A stretch of 64,000 nt of DNA from Lingula anatina (Eukaryota > Brachiopoda > Lingulata > Lingulida > Lingulidae): positions 199,325 to 263,324 of the forward strand of contig NW_019775474.1 in the NCBI RefSeq assembly GCF_001039355.2, written 5' to 3'. This document shows, piece after piece, positions 1 to 14,500 of this stretch (positions are counted from its first letter, which is position 1; the number at the start of each line of letters is the position of its first letter). Both the position numbers and the translations under genes were made by a program. The notes beneath the pieces are model-generated. The model searched no databases. It was not told the origin of the DNA and saw nothing but the letters and a program-made list of their open reading frames with translations.

Positions 1-55
1 GACGAAATATGGGTCAATTTTTCATTGTTTTATGAAATATGGATATATTTTCTAG

Positions 56-3000
56 GAACTGTCTATCTGGGCATACCCCAAGACAGCTGGTTTCTATGAG
101 GACACCATTGTGTGTTGTATCAGAGAGAATCCAGAGCCTGTCACATTCAAGGTATCTTGTCATGGTGTCAGACCTGAGCTGGAGCTGGATAAGAAACAGC
201 TGTTGTTTGAGAAAGTTCTGCTTCACAGGTATGTGGCACAACACATTAAGGATTGTAAATTGAAAAAGAGATTTAAAAAATAATTTTAAAAATATTTATA
301 AAAAAGAATACTTAATAAAAGAAGAAATGTAATCAAAACATGTTCATTAGTTTTGAGGAAAGTTGTTGAGGTTTCTTGCTTATAATTTATTTTCCCATTT
401 GATTAATTATTATTATTATTTTTTTTGATATGTTGATATGATGAAAACACAGAAAAATGTCACTAATCTGATCCTTTTTAAAATGAATTTTCTGATTATA
501 CAAATGATATTTATTGATATATCATTTTAATGAATTATCATTATTGTAAACAATTTAAAACAATGTTGATTCCAGGAAGGACACAAAGACCATCTACCTG
601 AGGAACAGCACCCTCCTCCCTGTGGCCTGGAAGATAGATGGCCTGGAGAGCCTGGGGGATGACTTCTCTGTATCACAGGAAAGTGGTATCATCCAGCCCA
701 AGTCAGAGTTTGCACTACACGCCCATTTCAGGGCCACCAAAGCCACTGTGACCAGTAAGAAGGTCATCAGGCTGCATGTAAGTATTCCCCATTGAAGTTT
801 CATTGATGTTAAAACTGAATCGAATTTGTAATGCTATTTATTTTTTCCATTAAATTTTTATGTACATACATATATTTTTTTGTAATTTTTTATCACCAGA
901 TTTATGATTTTTATAAGATAATTTTGATTTTCAGAAATCCACATTTAGTTATTATGATTCCTAGTTTTAAATTAGATAATGTATTCTAAGTCAAGATATT
1001 AATTTGATAAATATATTATTTTTCTCATCTTATTTTGCTGATATTCAATTGACTTTTTCTGTCTAGATCATGGATGCAGAGGGATTCATGGGTATGGTGT
1101 ACACAGAGACCATTCAGGTGCACGCTGAAGCCTATGATGTGGCTCTTGACATGAGCTTCCCGAAAGGCGCAGATGGTGGCATTGACTTTGGGGCATTGAG
1201 AGTTATGGAAGAGTCCAAGCAGCAGATCTCCCTGAAGAACAAGGGGAAATATGAGATTCAGTACAGGTGAGGTCATAGATTAGATTGATGTCAAAGGTTG
1301 TGTTAGGTCATAGTTGAAACTTACAGCATGTAGTTTCTCAGTGATGTTTTATGGATTTGTTAAAGTAGAGGAATTATGAAATATGTTAAAATTGTAATTT
1401 ATTGTAGTTGTAATAATAGTGATAATTGTAGTAATGTAATAATTGTCTTAGATTTAAATATAAAAATAATTATAATTAATTCTGCTGATAATATATCATT
1501 GTGCGAATCATATCATAAGCAGTCATCAACCCCTTTTCTCCTCCAGTTTCACCTTTGAGCCCACTGATGACCCAGCCACCAAGGACGTCCACAACCTGTT
1601 CAGCATCAGTCCAGCCAAGGCCACTCTCAGCCCTGTAGATCGCCCCACTCCTGTCTCTGTGGTGTTCCGCTCTCGCCAGGAGTGCTGGATCAGGGACCAG
1701 CCTATCTTGAGATGTCAGGTGATTGAACCAAACTATGGCGACGGCGGGGAGGTCATAGCCAGCATTCCTGTCAAGATCACTGTTAAGGCTGTCTTTAGCA
1801 AGTAAGTATTGATATGTATATTTGTTTATTTTTTATGTTTTATTTATTTACTAGAAATTGTTGCACTAGAAATTGGTGAAAGATATTATAATATTTTTTC
1901 AAAGATATTATTCCATTTTATTTTTTGTTGTACCTCAATCAATTTCTCAGTTGTTAAATATTTTATTTTATAATTATTTTAGATACAACATCTACCCAGT
2001 GACAGACATGAACTTTGGAGCTCTCCTGGTGAACAGTAAGAAGTCACGTACTTTCACCATAGAGAACAAGGGAGAGTTTGACTTCAAGTACACTGTGGCT
2101 AAGATGGTCAGAGAGAAAGACAAAGAGGTTGCACACAGATCAAGAGGGTAAGAGAAGGGTACTTGACTTCTTTGTTTATGTAGCTGTTGTTCTACCTGTT
2201 GAATATGGTTGGAGGATGTGCAATGGGGTTGGGGGTAGGGATGAGTTGTTTTAAGAACAAGGGGATGCAACAAATTGAGTTGTCTTTTTCCTTATCTAAG
2301 CAGTTTTTTTTGGGGGGGGAGGTCATTGAAAAAATAGAATTTATTTTTCTTGCACTTTGTAAAAAATTGTATCAATGAATGTAAAAAAGACATATATCTA
2401 GGGTACATGTAGTACATGGGAATGAGTTAATAGGCCACTTAATTAAATGGCAAATTACATAGTTAATAATTTTTTTCCAGAGCTGGAAAAGACAAAGATG
2501 CCAAGCGTACCAAGTCTAGAGATGGCTCCAGTTCTGGTCGCTCTGTCGTCAAACCTAAGAAAACAGAGTCTGTCAGGTAAAATAGCATGTGACACTTATC
2601 CACACACATATACTGCTGATTGAGGTTTACATGAATAGGTTTTGCACGATTATGTGAACCCCATGCTTATCAAGGTTTAAGATCACTTTTCGGGAATTGC
2701 TCTATTTTGTGCTTTGTACATCTTATCCTCCAGCCTCACATTTACAAACAAATATTTCACCAGAATGATGTGGCAGGTTATTAACTTTGGCAAAAGAAAA
2801 TAGAAGATATTTGGTGCATTTTGACCCTTGTATATTTGACTATTTAAAATGAACTGCTTATTTTAGTCAAACCATAGATATACTAGCATGACTCAATATG
2901 ATTTTATCAGTGCACATATTTCTATAATCCCAGGTATTTTGCTTTTTCTTAAACCACTTTTATGAAGTCTTTCATATCAATTTTGATCTGTTGGCTAGTT

Positions 3001-5432
3001 CTTGTACTTAACAATGTGTTCTTATCATCTTTCTCTTCTCTCTCACTCTTTCTCTCCCTTTGTGTGTGCATGCTAACAGTAGTGAAGTAGGCAGTCAATA
3101 CCAAATTAAGCCACAGCCTAAATCAAGGGCATTCTATAGGTAGGCTTATTTAGCTGATTAGTTACCTCAACTATGCATTATTTGCTTTTCATACTTTTTT
3201 TTTGCTTTTTTAAATGCTACACCAGAAAAAACATGGTGTGAAATGTCCCCATAAACAACTGGAAATGTTTGTGAAGCATTAGCTGTGACATAATATTATA
3301 TGTCAGGATGAGACATTCCACAGTGTCAGAAAGAACAATACAATGTATAATCTTTGGCAGCACATTTAGTTAATAACACAGAAACACACTGTGTCTGGAA
3401 TCCATTCCTATTAATACATTGTGGTCACTTGATGTTTACAGACAGGACCTGGGTGTGGGCGGTGGTGGTCAGTCCCGTCTCATCCTGGGCATGTTCACCA
3501 TTTTCCCTGCCTATGGCATCATACTGCCCAATGGTCAACAGGTCATCAATGTGGACTGTATAGCTGAACAGCCCGGCAGGTGTGATGAGGTGGGTGGAGA
3601 GGTTCATTTAGAATTTTATGAATAAAATAAGATGAAATAAAATATAAAATATGAAATTATTTAAAATTGTTTTCAAAGGCCACAGCACCTAGATACAAAA
3701 TATTGTAAAATGGTAACAATGTCTTATTTTGGCCATGCATGCATGAAATCCAATATTGTATCTGACTCTAGACACATTTTTCCTTACACTTCATATAACA
3801 TTTATTTTAGTGTCTGAATATTACAAGTAAATATAACCTCTGTGTTAACAACTGCACCTTATAATGTGAACCACAATTTTCAGTGAGCAGCATTACTATA
3901 TGTTTATTATTCTTTGACAATTATAGGACATTGCCATTGAAATCAGTGACAAGGACCCCTCTGATAATCCCACGGGCATCCCCTATCGGCTGATGGCAGA
4001 GGCCTGCATTCCCTCCATCAACCTGGCTGATGTGGGGTCCATCTTTGAGGAGCACAGGATCTGTAAGAACTTGTCTGTCTGGCAGCACAGTCACCAGGTG
4101 AATATTAAATTCAGTGTGTTTCATGCACATTGTTTTGACTGTATGTATAATGGATGTATACACATACTAGTACATGACTTGTATCAGTGTTGTGTATTTG
4201 TGCATGTACTCAGGTATGTGAGCATCCATACTTATTGACATGTGAGTGTATTTGACTCACATAATCTATGCAACAGTTGCTGAACAAAAAAAAAAAAAAC
4301 AAAACATTCATCCAAAAAACATTACAAAAACTTCAATTCATAATGTTGAATTTGATCTCTTGCACTTTTAAATCCTTTTTTATTCTTCCCTCTCACGTTT
4401 CAGCTGGAGAGTGGTGGAGTATATGGGGAAGATGAGAACAAGTTTGTGTTCCAGAATGTCATTGTAGGCCGCAAAGCCAGAGCACGCTTCAAGATTACCA
4501 ATACCAACAAGGTAAGCCCAGTAGGGAATTGATAAATTGATGCTGTTCATACATGTAACAAACTTTGGTATTCTTGGTTGCTGCTGTAGAATTTCATTGT
4601 GTGTCAGTTAGTTTAATTGTGTTTAATTCCTGTAGATGATTTTAATCATTAAGGTTGCAATAAATCAAAGTGATAAATCATTGACAGTTCAACATAATCA
4701 ACTATTGAGACATTTAACAATGACACATTTTGCTCTGTTGAATTAATTTTTTCAAGAATCTATCATGATTGCAATATTTTCCCCTTACCTCAGGTACCAT
4801 GTGATGTCGCCTTCTCTGTGCGACCAGTGGCAAGCCGCCATAGCTCCAAGCACCAAGATATCTTTGAGGTAGAACCTGTCAGGGGTCAAATCTCAAGTCA
4901 CAGTCACATGTATGCTACAGTCACATTCACCCCACCATCCATGCAGGCATTTAATGCCATGTTTGAGGCGTCCATTGAGGGCATACCACAACAACAGGCT
5001 AAAGGGCGAAACTTGGTGTTTGAGGTGGCAGGTGAAGGCAACCTCCCTCGTATTACTATCATGAAGCCCACAGTGCGCAACAAGAAGGGCCAACCATTGA
5101 TTTTGTTCAGGAAGATCCTGATTGGACGAAATGAGAGGATGCCATTACTGCTGGTGAATGATGGGACTTTGCCCAGCAAGGTAGGTGTCAATATAGCAGA
5201 AGAATCCCGCATAACATTAAAAAGTACTTTTATAGATATAGAAACAGATTTAATGTGATATTAATTCATAATAATAATAATAATAATAAGATTCTTATAT
5301 GGCGCCTTACATTCTATCTCAAGGCGCCTTTCACTAATGGCTAATATACTAAAATCATTAAAATGACTACAATATTTTAATCATAAACCCTCATTGGAAA
5401 CCATTTAAAATTTACACTACTAAAAATCAATC

Positions 5433-5504
<72 letters not shown>

Positions 5505-8500
5505 AATATATATATTAAAAAAAAATCTAAGAGATATAGACAGAATTAAAAAAGTGGGTCTTTAAAAGAGATTTAAAATTGTCAAAGTCTTCTGTTTTCC
5601 TAATAAAATTTGGAAGACCATTCAACACTCTTGGGGCGTAGATTATAAAAGCACGATCTCCATAACTTTTTAGGCACCCCTTCTCTAAAACAGAATGTTC
5701 TAAAATAAAATCATTCTCAGTATTAAAACGTGTGGACCGCCGTGGTAAGTTAAAACAGATAAGATCAGATAAATATAATGGTCCTTGTGAATGGATCGCC
5801 TTAAAAATAATACAGAGTACTTTAAAATCAATCCTCTGCTTCACAGGCAGCCAGTGTAATTCTTTCAGAATGGGAGTGATATGGTGTGTACTATTGTACT
5901 TAATTTGACAAACCAGTCTTGCAGCTGAGTTTTGAATAACTTGTAACTTTTTAATCTGATAGTCACAAATACCAAAGAGGAGACTATTGCAGTATTCATA
6001 AATGTTTGGAGGCAAAAAGATAATAATAGATAATAGTTAACCTAGACTCGGTGTATTTATTACATGAACAAAACATTTATTAGCACTTCAGTTGATGTAA
6101 TATTTAAAAAGAATGGCACATAATATGGAAACTAATATCTATTAACTAATGAAGTTGAATATAAAAATAATTTTTTCACCCCAGGTTGACATAGATCTTG
6201 TGGACCCAGATGGTTGCTTCTCCATGAAGCCTACAGGAAACACCAGGGCCATCATGGCTGATGGAGAAGATGGTAAGGCTACAGTGACTATTTTTCCTTT
6301 TGAAGTCAAGATAAGGAAGAGTAAATAAAACCTTAAGATTTGGATTGGGATGATCATCCTTAACCTAGAAACAATGTCTGTAATCTGTGTATTATGAGTA
6401 TGTTCCTTGATATATGTAATTATAAGAAAGAATGTGATTTTTTAAATATTTTTTTTTTAATATAATATTTTATTATAGTCTATGCAATGAAGTTTAAGAG
6501 TCCATCATTGTGCAGTTTTACAGTCAACAAAATTATGAACAGCAATTATTACCAGTTATTATTTATATCATCAGATGGTCTAAAGAGGCCTCACACAGCC
6601 TCTGTGGTGGTCAATGTAGAGGAGAGTGCCTCCTTTGATGTCATCTTCAAGCCTACCCTGGCCCAGCGGTCAACTGCCCATGTCAGACTGGCCGTGGTGG
6701 ACAACCAGTACGAGGATTCGGTCATTCAGCTGGTTGGGGAGGGATATGAGGATGACATCACTCTGGATAACATCCACAGCGTGGTGATGCCTGTGGACCC
6801 AGAGAAAGAGGAAGGCAATATGGCTGAAGAGGATGTAGAGGGTAAGTTATTATACAGGGGGCATATAACAAATTCTATATATCTGAGACCTTGTACATAG
6901 AACCTTTATGAAATAAAGAAGTGTTTTGATAAAATTTTGATATTAAATGTTGGGTGTAATTAGGTAAGAAGTGTATTTTGACTAATTAAAATACTTAACC
7001 CAACTCTGTTACTCTAAATGACCCATTACTTTTTTTGCTGTCTAGCTGCCAAGTCCAATCATGTCCACTTTGGCGACTGCTACATCAACGAGCCAAGAAC
7101 CTTGACCTTCACAATGACCAACCACTCCAAGACTGACTGTGTTAGGTTCCAGTGGCCAGACCATGACCAACTGACCTTCTCACCTAAAGTTGGTCATCTC
7201 CACGCTGGCGTGTCCAAGGACATGACAGTAACATTCAAAACAGGAGAGCCCAAATCTCTTAATGAGTCCCCAGTACCATGCAGGGTGACCAAGGTGACCT
7301 TTGACAAGCCAGTCAACCAGGTAAGGGTTCAAGTTTTGTGAAGGTTTTTAGATCTCAGTCAAAAAAGGATTTACAAGTTGTCTGTGCACAGTTGTGATAA
7401 GTTTTAATTAGTCCATATCACAGTAATGGTTTTTCTGCAACAAGGCATTAATTGTGTGTATATTCCGGTATAACTGAAGAAAATTATCAGAGTAATTGTT
7501 TCTTTATTGATTACTTAGTAGTTTGCATGGCTGGTTTTGCTATAGAAAAAAGATACAAAATCATTAGCATATGCTAATCTTTTATGCTCTAGTGTAGAGT
7601 GTGTCTATTTTCTCTATAGCTCTAGTGTCTATTTTTCAAATTGCAATCTTAACCTTGTTGTCCACATTCCAGGTATCAGACTGGGATGACCGGCTCAGGA
7701 CAGTAAAGTGGGTGGACGTGACCCCTCCACCCCCAGCTCAGCCAGTAGAGCCTGCACCCCCAGCTCCACCAGAGAAGGGCCAGCCTAAACCCCAGACCCC
7801 TGTCCCCACACTACCACCTGTCCCTGCCTTCACACCACGACCAGCCAAGAAGAAAGTGATTGAAACCGAACCAGAGCCTGCCTTCACTGAGGTTCCTGAC
7901 TCCTCACGCACTGTAGACATGTTGGTGTCTGCGAACTCGGACTTCTGTAAGGTCAAGTGTAAACTGGACTCCATCAAGTTTAAGGACACGCTCATGTTCC
8001 AGACCAGAGTTTATGAGTAAGTAGTAAACATCGTTAAAAATGTAGTACACTTATGGACAAGTGATATGCTTGTTATCTGTCACAGAGGTGTTAATATTGT
8101 TGCAGATATTCTAGTGGACCTTTTATAATTTTTTCTCTTTTTATTAAATATGCCATTTTGCTCTTTTGTTTTCCATTTAAATAATTTTTCTGTTTGAATT
8201 TGTTATATTTCACAGGCATTGAACTACATTATTTTATGAATATAATTTATTATTGGTATAATATATTACTGTTTTATATCTTACCCTCTTCTACATTATC
8301 TTCCTCTTCCTCATCCAGGTTTCAGATGAACAACAAAGGCAGCGTCCAGCTGGACTACAATTGGCAGGTGGTCATGGAGAACTTCTCGCCCATGGCACGC
8401 TCCGTCACATTCGCCACAGATCCTGACCGCCCTGAGTCCCGCGCCAGCTCAGTGACTAGCTACATCAGTGACATAGGAACTGGTTACATTCCATACTCCA

Positions 8501-11500
8501 TTGAGCCAGAGTGTGGCACCATTGCTGCTGGGAAGAAAGCAACATTCAAGGTCAAGTTTTCTCCTCTTGACGTGCATGAGTTTGAAGCTAGACTTATCTG
8601 CAGGTGAGTGCTGGCAATATTTATGAATTGAATATCTACATGCAGGACAGCATCTTAACTACAAACTGTTAGATTGTATTAAGATAAATGTGATACGTTC
8701 AGTGCATTTATACTTTCTGGCATTGGTAAAGTGAACAAGGCCATGACTGAAATTGGACTTCTTTTGTTATGCAGCTTTATGCTTTCCAGAGTTAGATTGT
8801 GATTCAATCCTGTTATGCTGTGTACAATATTGTAAATTAATCATTACCTTTTCCCTATTTTCATCATAAGTAAGGAAGCAATAACCATGGAAGTTTTACA
8901 TTAAGATCCTCACCTTGATGCCTGAAGATTTTTTTAATGCTGTATATGTTCAAGTTGGGCATGGGATTCTTAGTGAATGCACATTACAATTCAGTTTTCT
9001 CACCTTTATTTTATATCCACAGTGTTCCTAACCTAGAGGAGGGCAAGCAGGGTCCAGTGATAGCAGTGAAGGGGCGCAGTCTCATGCCCTACTGCCACTT
9101 TGAACTAGAGGACTCGGACTACATCAGCAATGCCAGGAGGAACCCTGAACTCCCTGGCCCCAATGGTGCCCCCTCCGGCACCTCGCTTGACCCCAATACC
9201 AGGGTCATTGAGTTCCATTCCATTGGTGTGGGTGTCAAGAATACAAGGTAATTCTATGCTGATTGATGTAAGAAATTTGAACAGTTGTGATATCATTTAA
9301 TAAGATTTTTCCGTTGGGATTTACATTGAAATTCAAGGGGTTTAAGAGTATGAACTGCTTGTGATATTTAGAATTTTTACTGCAAGTATTGCCTGGGCCT
9401 GTATATGTGACATATCAATCAAATGTATTAGATATGATTAGTTTCATTGATATTTTCAATGCTTTTAATGTTAGTTGTTTTATTTATTTATTTATTTTTT
9501 GTTAGATTATTTTGTAGACTTCTGTAATATGATAAATAAATAGAACTTTAAACTTATGTTAGTAACTTTAACAAAATGATAATTTTGGTAATATTCCATT
9601 TTCTTTCAGGAAATTCTTCATTGTGAATCCCACAAATGCCACATTCACATTTACGTGGGTGAATGAAGATGCCCAGGATCCCAAGAAGGTCCCTGTGTTC
9701 AACTGCCTGGTGCCCAAGGGCAGTGTCAGGAGTGGAAAGAAACATGAGGTGGGGGAATTTGTTCACATTTTAAAAATGATTTCTTGGTTATAATCTCAAA
9801 TGATTTTGTGTCTGTTCAAAAAAAAAATTAAGTTTTTTAAAAGCTGTTTGTCATACAGAAAGGATTCTCCTTTTGTATCTCAAGTAGATCCATATTAATT
9901 TATACATATCAAGTCAACATATCTCAATCTATAGGTTTATTCCCTTGATTGAAGATAAGCAGAAAATGTGAGCTCACAGTATAATTCTGTGATAGCTGAA
10001 TTTGATTTCAATTTCAGATTACATTTGACTTCATCCCTAATGAACTGGATGTGGTGGAATCCTTCTGGAGGTTTATAATCCCAGAACATAGTATTTCCAT
10101 CCCCTTCCTGCTGGCTGGCTTCACCAAGGAGCCCAGCATCTCCCTGGACAGGTCTCACCTCAACTACAAGGCACTGCTCATAGGTAAATGCAGTATGAAT
10201 AAAAAATTCTGAAAAAAATTTCATAAGAACCAGTGCAACTAGCTATTAGTACTCCCTGTCTGTGATATGGTGTGTGGGCAGATCATATTAGTAATAAATG
10301 TTTTGAATTCTTGACTTGTTAAATGAAAGAGATTTTCTTTATTTTGTGGATATCACTATTTTTAGATGAAAAGAAATTAATCAAGAAATGCTTTTTGGAT
10401 AGAAAATTGTTCAAAAGTTTGTTAACAAATAAATAAGTTATAATATATTGTGTTTGGATGATTAATTATACTTAAAACTTTAAGTATTGAGTTTTGAATA
10501 CAAGTCTGTTTTTCAAAATCTTTGTAATACTGACATTCTTAGAAAACAAAATGTTTAGTAATAGCAATATATATGATTTTCTCATGGACTCACTTGTATT
10601 CTCTACACAGGGCATGAAGCCATAGAGACAGTGTACATGCTGAACAATGAGGACACAGCATTCAAGTTTGACTTTGTGGAGGAGTCGTGTCACTCAGCGG
10701 GTTATGCCTCTCATCTCAGAGTGGAACCCATGAGTGGCTGGATACAACCTGGGGACAGGTGAGATCTGCTTCGTTTAGCTGTTATTATTTTTTTTTCATG
10801 GCTTAATGTAATATAATCATGATACCCATTCGTGGTGCCCATTGGTCAGTAGTGTAGAGCATTATCAATGATATTACTCTCGACTTAAAGCATGAACATT
10901 GACATTAATAGATAGGTATAGAAAGAAAAAAGAATAATTTGTAAAGTATTCCAAAAGTATAAATACTGAAAGGCACTGAGCTAGAAGTTTCAAGTCAATT
11001 CTTATTTATCAAACTTATTCATTGTCATTATTTACTTTTATTTATTTTTCACATGATATCTAGCACCCAAAAGCATATTTTCAAAAAGGGGATCCTAGCT
11101 CTATTTTAAAAAATGTTCTGAGATGATAGGGCATATAAGTATATTCTGGCCTTATTATGAATGTTATTTATTAATAATAATAATTAATTTAAAATGTATC
11201 CCCTAGGCTCCCTGTCAACCTGTTCTTTACCCCTACCAATGATAAGGAGGTCAACTTTAATGTGATCTGCAATGTGAAGCGCAAGACGTTTCCCATTACA
11301 CTCAATGTGAAAGCAGAGGGCTACACCATGAGCTGCACTCTGATGTGTGAGGACTCCTCTGGGAACAAAGTGGAACTCACATCAAATGGCCTCAATGAGA
11401 TCAACTTTGGAGAGGTAGGGGTTTGGTTAAAATGAAATACTCTTTACCTTACAGTTTTATTTATTTATTTATCTATTTTTTGCTGCACTTTGTTCACCAT

Positions 11501-14500
11501 GTCTGCAGGTATAAACAATTGTTCCCCTTAAGAAGAGAGGGTAGAGTTTCGGTTTATCCATTGTGTTGGTTTCATTGTTTGTGTGTGTGTGTGTGTGCGT
11601 GTATGCGTATGTGTGTGAAAGAGAGAGAGAGAGAGAGAAGAATAAATAGCCACATGAATGTGTTTTCATGTTTGGATAGGAGGCCATGATGCACATACTT
11701 GTAAGGGGGGGGGAGTGTGTGAACATGTAGATGTATAATACATCTCACCATGGTATCATGATATCTCCCAGCATTATAACATAGCAATTACCTGTCTGCT
11801 GTCTTCAGGTTGAAGTCAATGAGCAGTCAGTCCGCAACCTGTTCATCATCAACCACGGCAAGTTCAACTTCGACTACAAGTGGGAGATCAATGAGAGGAG
11901 CAGCAAGGGGCACAAGATGGTGTCCGTCACACCAGATGTGGGCGGAGTCATGTTTGGAGAGAAACAGAAGTGTGTCCTGTCATTCTGTCCACCTACCAGT
12001 ACTTCGCTAAGAGGATGTGAACTCATCTTGAGGGTAAGAAAGGCTGGATGTTTCTGTTATTTTATTTGACGAGTACGTAATGGAGTAGACTGTCAAAATT
12101 AGAAATCTCTGACAGTTACAACTAAGAAGCAAACCAGTTTGATAGTGATTTATTATCTGTTGTAAAAAATTATTGTGCATCTCAACTTAATCTAAGACTA
12201 CTAATGTGAGAAATGCTCATTTGAAATATGGAAACTAGAGCAGTGATATCAGATCTGTATTAAAATGATTTGATGTCTGCTTGGTAAAAGGCAAGTGAGT
12301 TTTTCTGATTTCAAAAAATTATTATTTAATCATGCTTTTTGGTGTTTTCAGATCTCCAATGGCCCCAGCTACACCATCAATGTAGTAGGCTATGGCAGAC
12401 CTCCTGGCCTGCACTTCAGTTTCCACACACACAACTTTGGCCCCTGCTTCATCTATCGTCCAGGCATGCCAAAACTGACCACCACACTTAAAGTGACCAA
12501 CAAAGACACCAAGGATATAAGGTCAGTACCATATGGCTGATGTGACAAGGATTTTATACCACAACAGATTCCTCATAATTCGGACTGACAAATTTGTTAG
12601 TTACCTGGAGAATGATCACGAGTCTTAGCTAATTTCAAAAAGAAAAAAATTTGTATCACAAGGTTTGTTCAATAAAAGTGTAAGAAGGAATAATTATTTC
12701 TGGTATTCTATAGCCTGAGATAATTATTCAGAGGGATAGCAATATTAGTATTGTATTCTCTCTATTTCTCTCTCTCACTCATATACACACTGTGACACAC
12801 CATATTAAAACCCATTGCCTTATATTCCAGTCTTGATTGCCTGTACAAGAACTCAGCACAGCTGCACCATGACTTTGAGGCTCAGGTGCTGCCCCCAGGG
12901 AAGACAGTGGACATCAACTTTACCTTCTACCCCCAGGAGGTCAAGCGCTACATTGAGCAGGTCACCTTCGAGATCAATGGGCTGTCCAAACAGGGAATAG
13001 AGATCATAGGACAGGGAACCAAGATGAAGGTTAGGATGCTTCTGTTGATGTTTGCAACAGTTTAAGTGATAATTTTGTTTGAAAATTATGTAAAGCAATT
13101 GAAGATATATTGTACCTTATAGAAATGCATGTCTGAGAATTAAATTCTTAAAATTTATGTACTAGCATTATGTGAAATCTGAGCCATTTCAATTCATTCA
13201 GTATTTTGAAGTGAGCAATATGAATACAAGATGTGAACAATTAGACATTTCTAAGTCCCTGCCATAAGTTTTTATCTTATATGACTAAAACATCGCATGA
13301 AATTGCTTCAGATTGAAGTGGCCAACCCTAAGCAGAAGCTGGTCAACTTTGGTGCACTGAGGGTCAATCAGGTGGTCAAGAAGGTCATCCCCATAGTGAA
13401 CAACAGCCCAGCGCCAATCTCCTTCAACCTGACCATCACCCCCAACAACATGGCTCTGCAGGATGCCTCCATCTTGAACTGGTCCCCCAAGAATAACATC
13501 ACGCTGGAACCCAAGGGGGGCACTTGCAAAGTGGAGGTGACCTTCTCCCCCAAGACCAGGATTACACAGTTCACAGAGGAGGTGAGGAGGGAGTGGGTTT
13601 ATCTGATGATGGTGTACTGATGAGTGACAAATAGATCTTAAGTGCAATGTTTGCTTCCAGATATGAATTAGTGATGTGCATAAGTTAAGACTAATTAAAA
13701 ACCAATTTTATTTGGAAATTGTCTTTTAAGAAATTTGTCAAAATTTTTATGGTTTTGAACTTCCAAGGCACAGTTCCTCTTCTATACTTGTTGAGTTTGG
13801 AAAAATGTTGATAATAATGAAGATTATGATAATGATGATTATAGATAACAAAATGATAAAAGATTTCATTATGGTCTAAACATAATTCTCTGTCTTCCTC
13901 CTAGGTGCTGCTGGAGTGTGCTGGTATGAACCAGCCTCTGTTTGTGATCACTGGCTCATGTCAGGGTGTGGAGATCTCCCTGGATAATGATGCCATTCCA
14001 TTTGGAGCTGTGGTGCAGCGCAGCCAGAGCACGCGCAAACTGGTCATGACAAATTCTGGGGACATAGGCGCAAGGTATGTGTAAAGCAAACTTAAGGCTG
14101 TCATCCATTGAATAAGAGAAGTATTGTTTTGGCAAATGTATATTTTATTACAGACTTTTAGATTTCACATTTTTATTGTAAGATGAACCATAGCAAAGGC
14201 AAAGAATGAAAGGAAAAAGTTGGCATTAATGATGATCCCTTCTCAAAATCTGAATACTGTTTTACTATTTTCCAACAAAAGAATAGAACTGTATATTTTT
14301 ATATTACATAATACACTGCATTGACCTGATGAGCTTAATAAAAATAGGAAAAGTATATTGCATTGAATATTCTCTTTAATATAACATCTATTTTCCCAAG
14401 ATTACTGTAATGTAAATTACTGTTATGTAAATGCTCAGTATCATTGGTTGATAATATGCTATTATGTAGACGATCACAATCTAAGTAATCACTTTTTATT

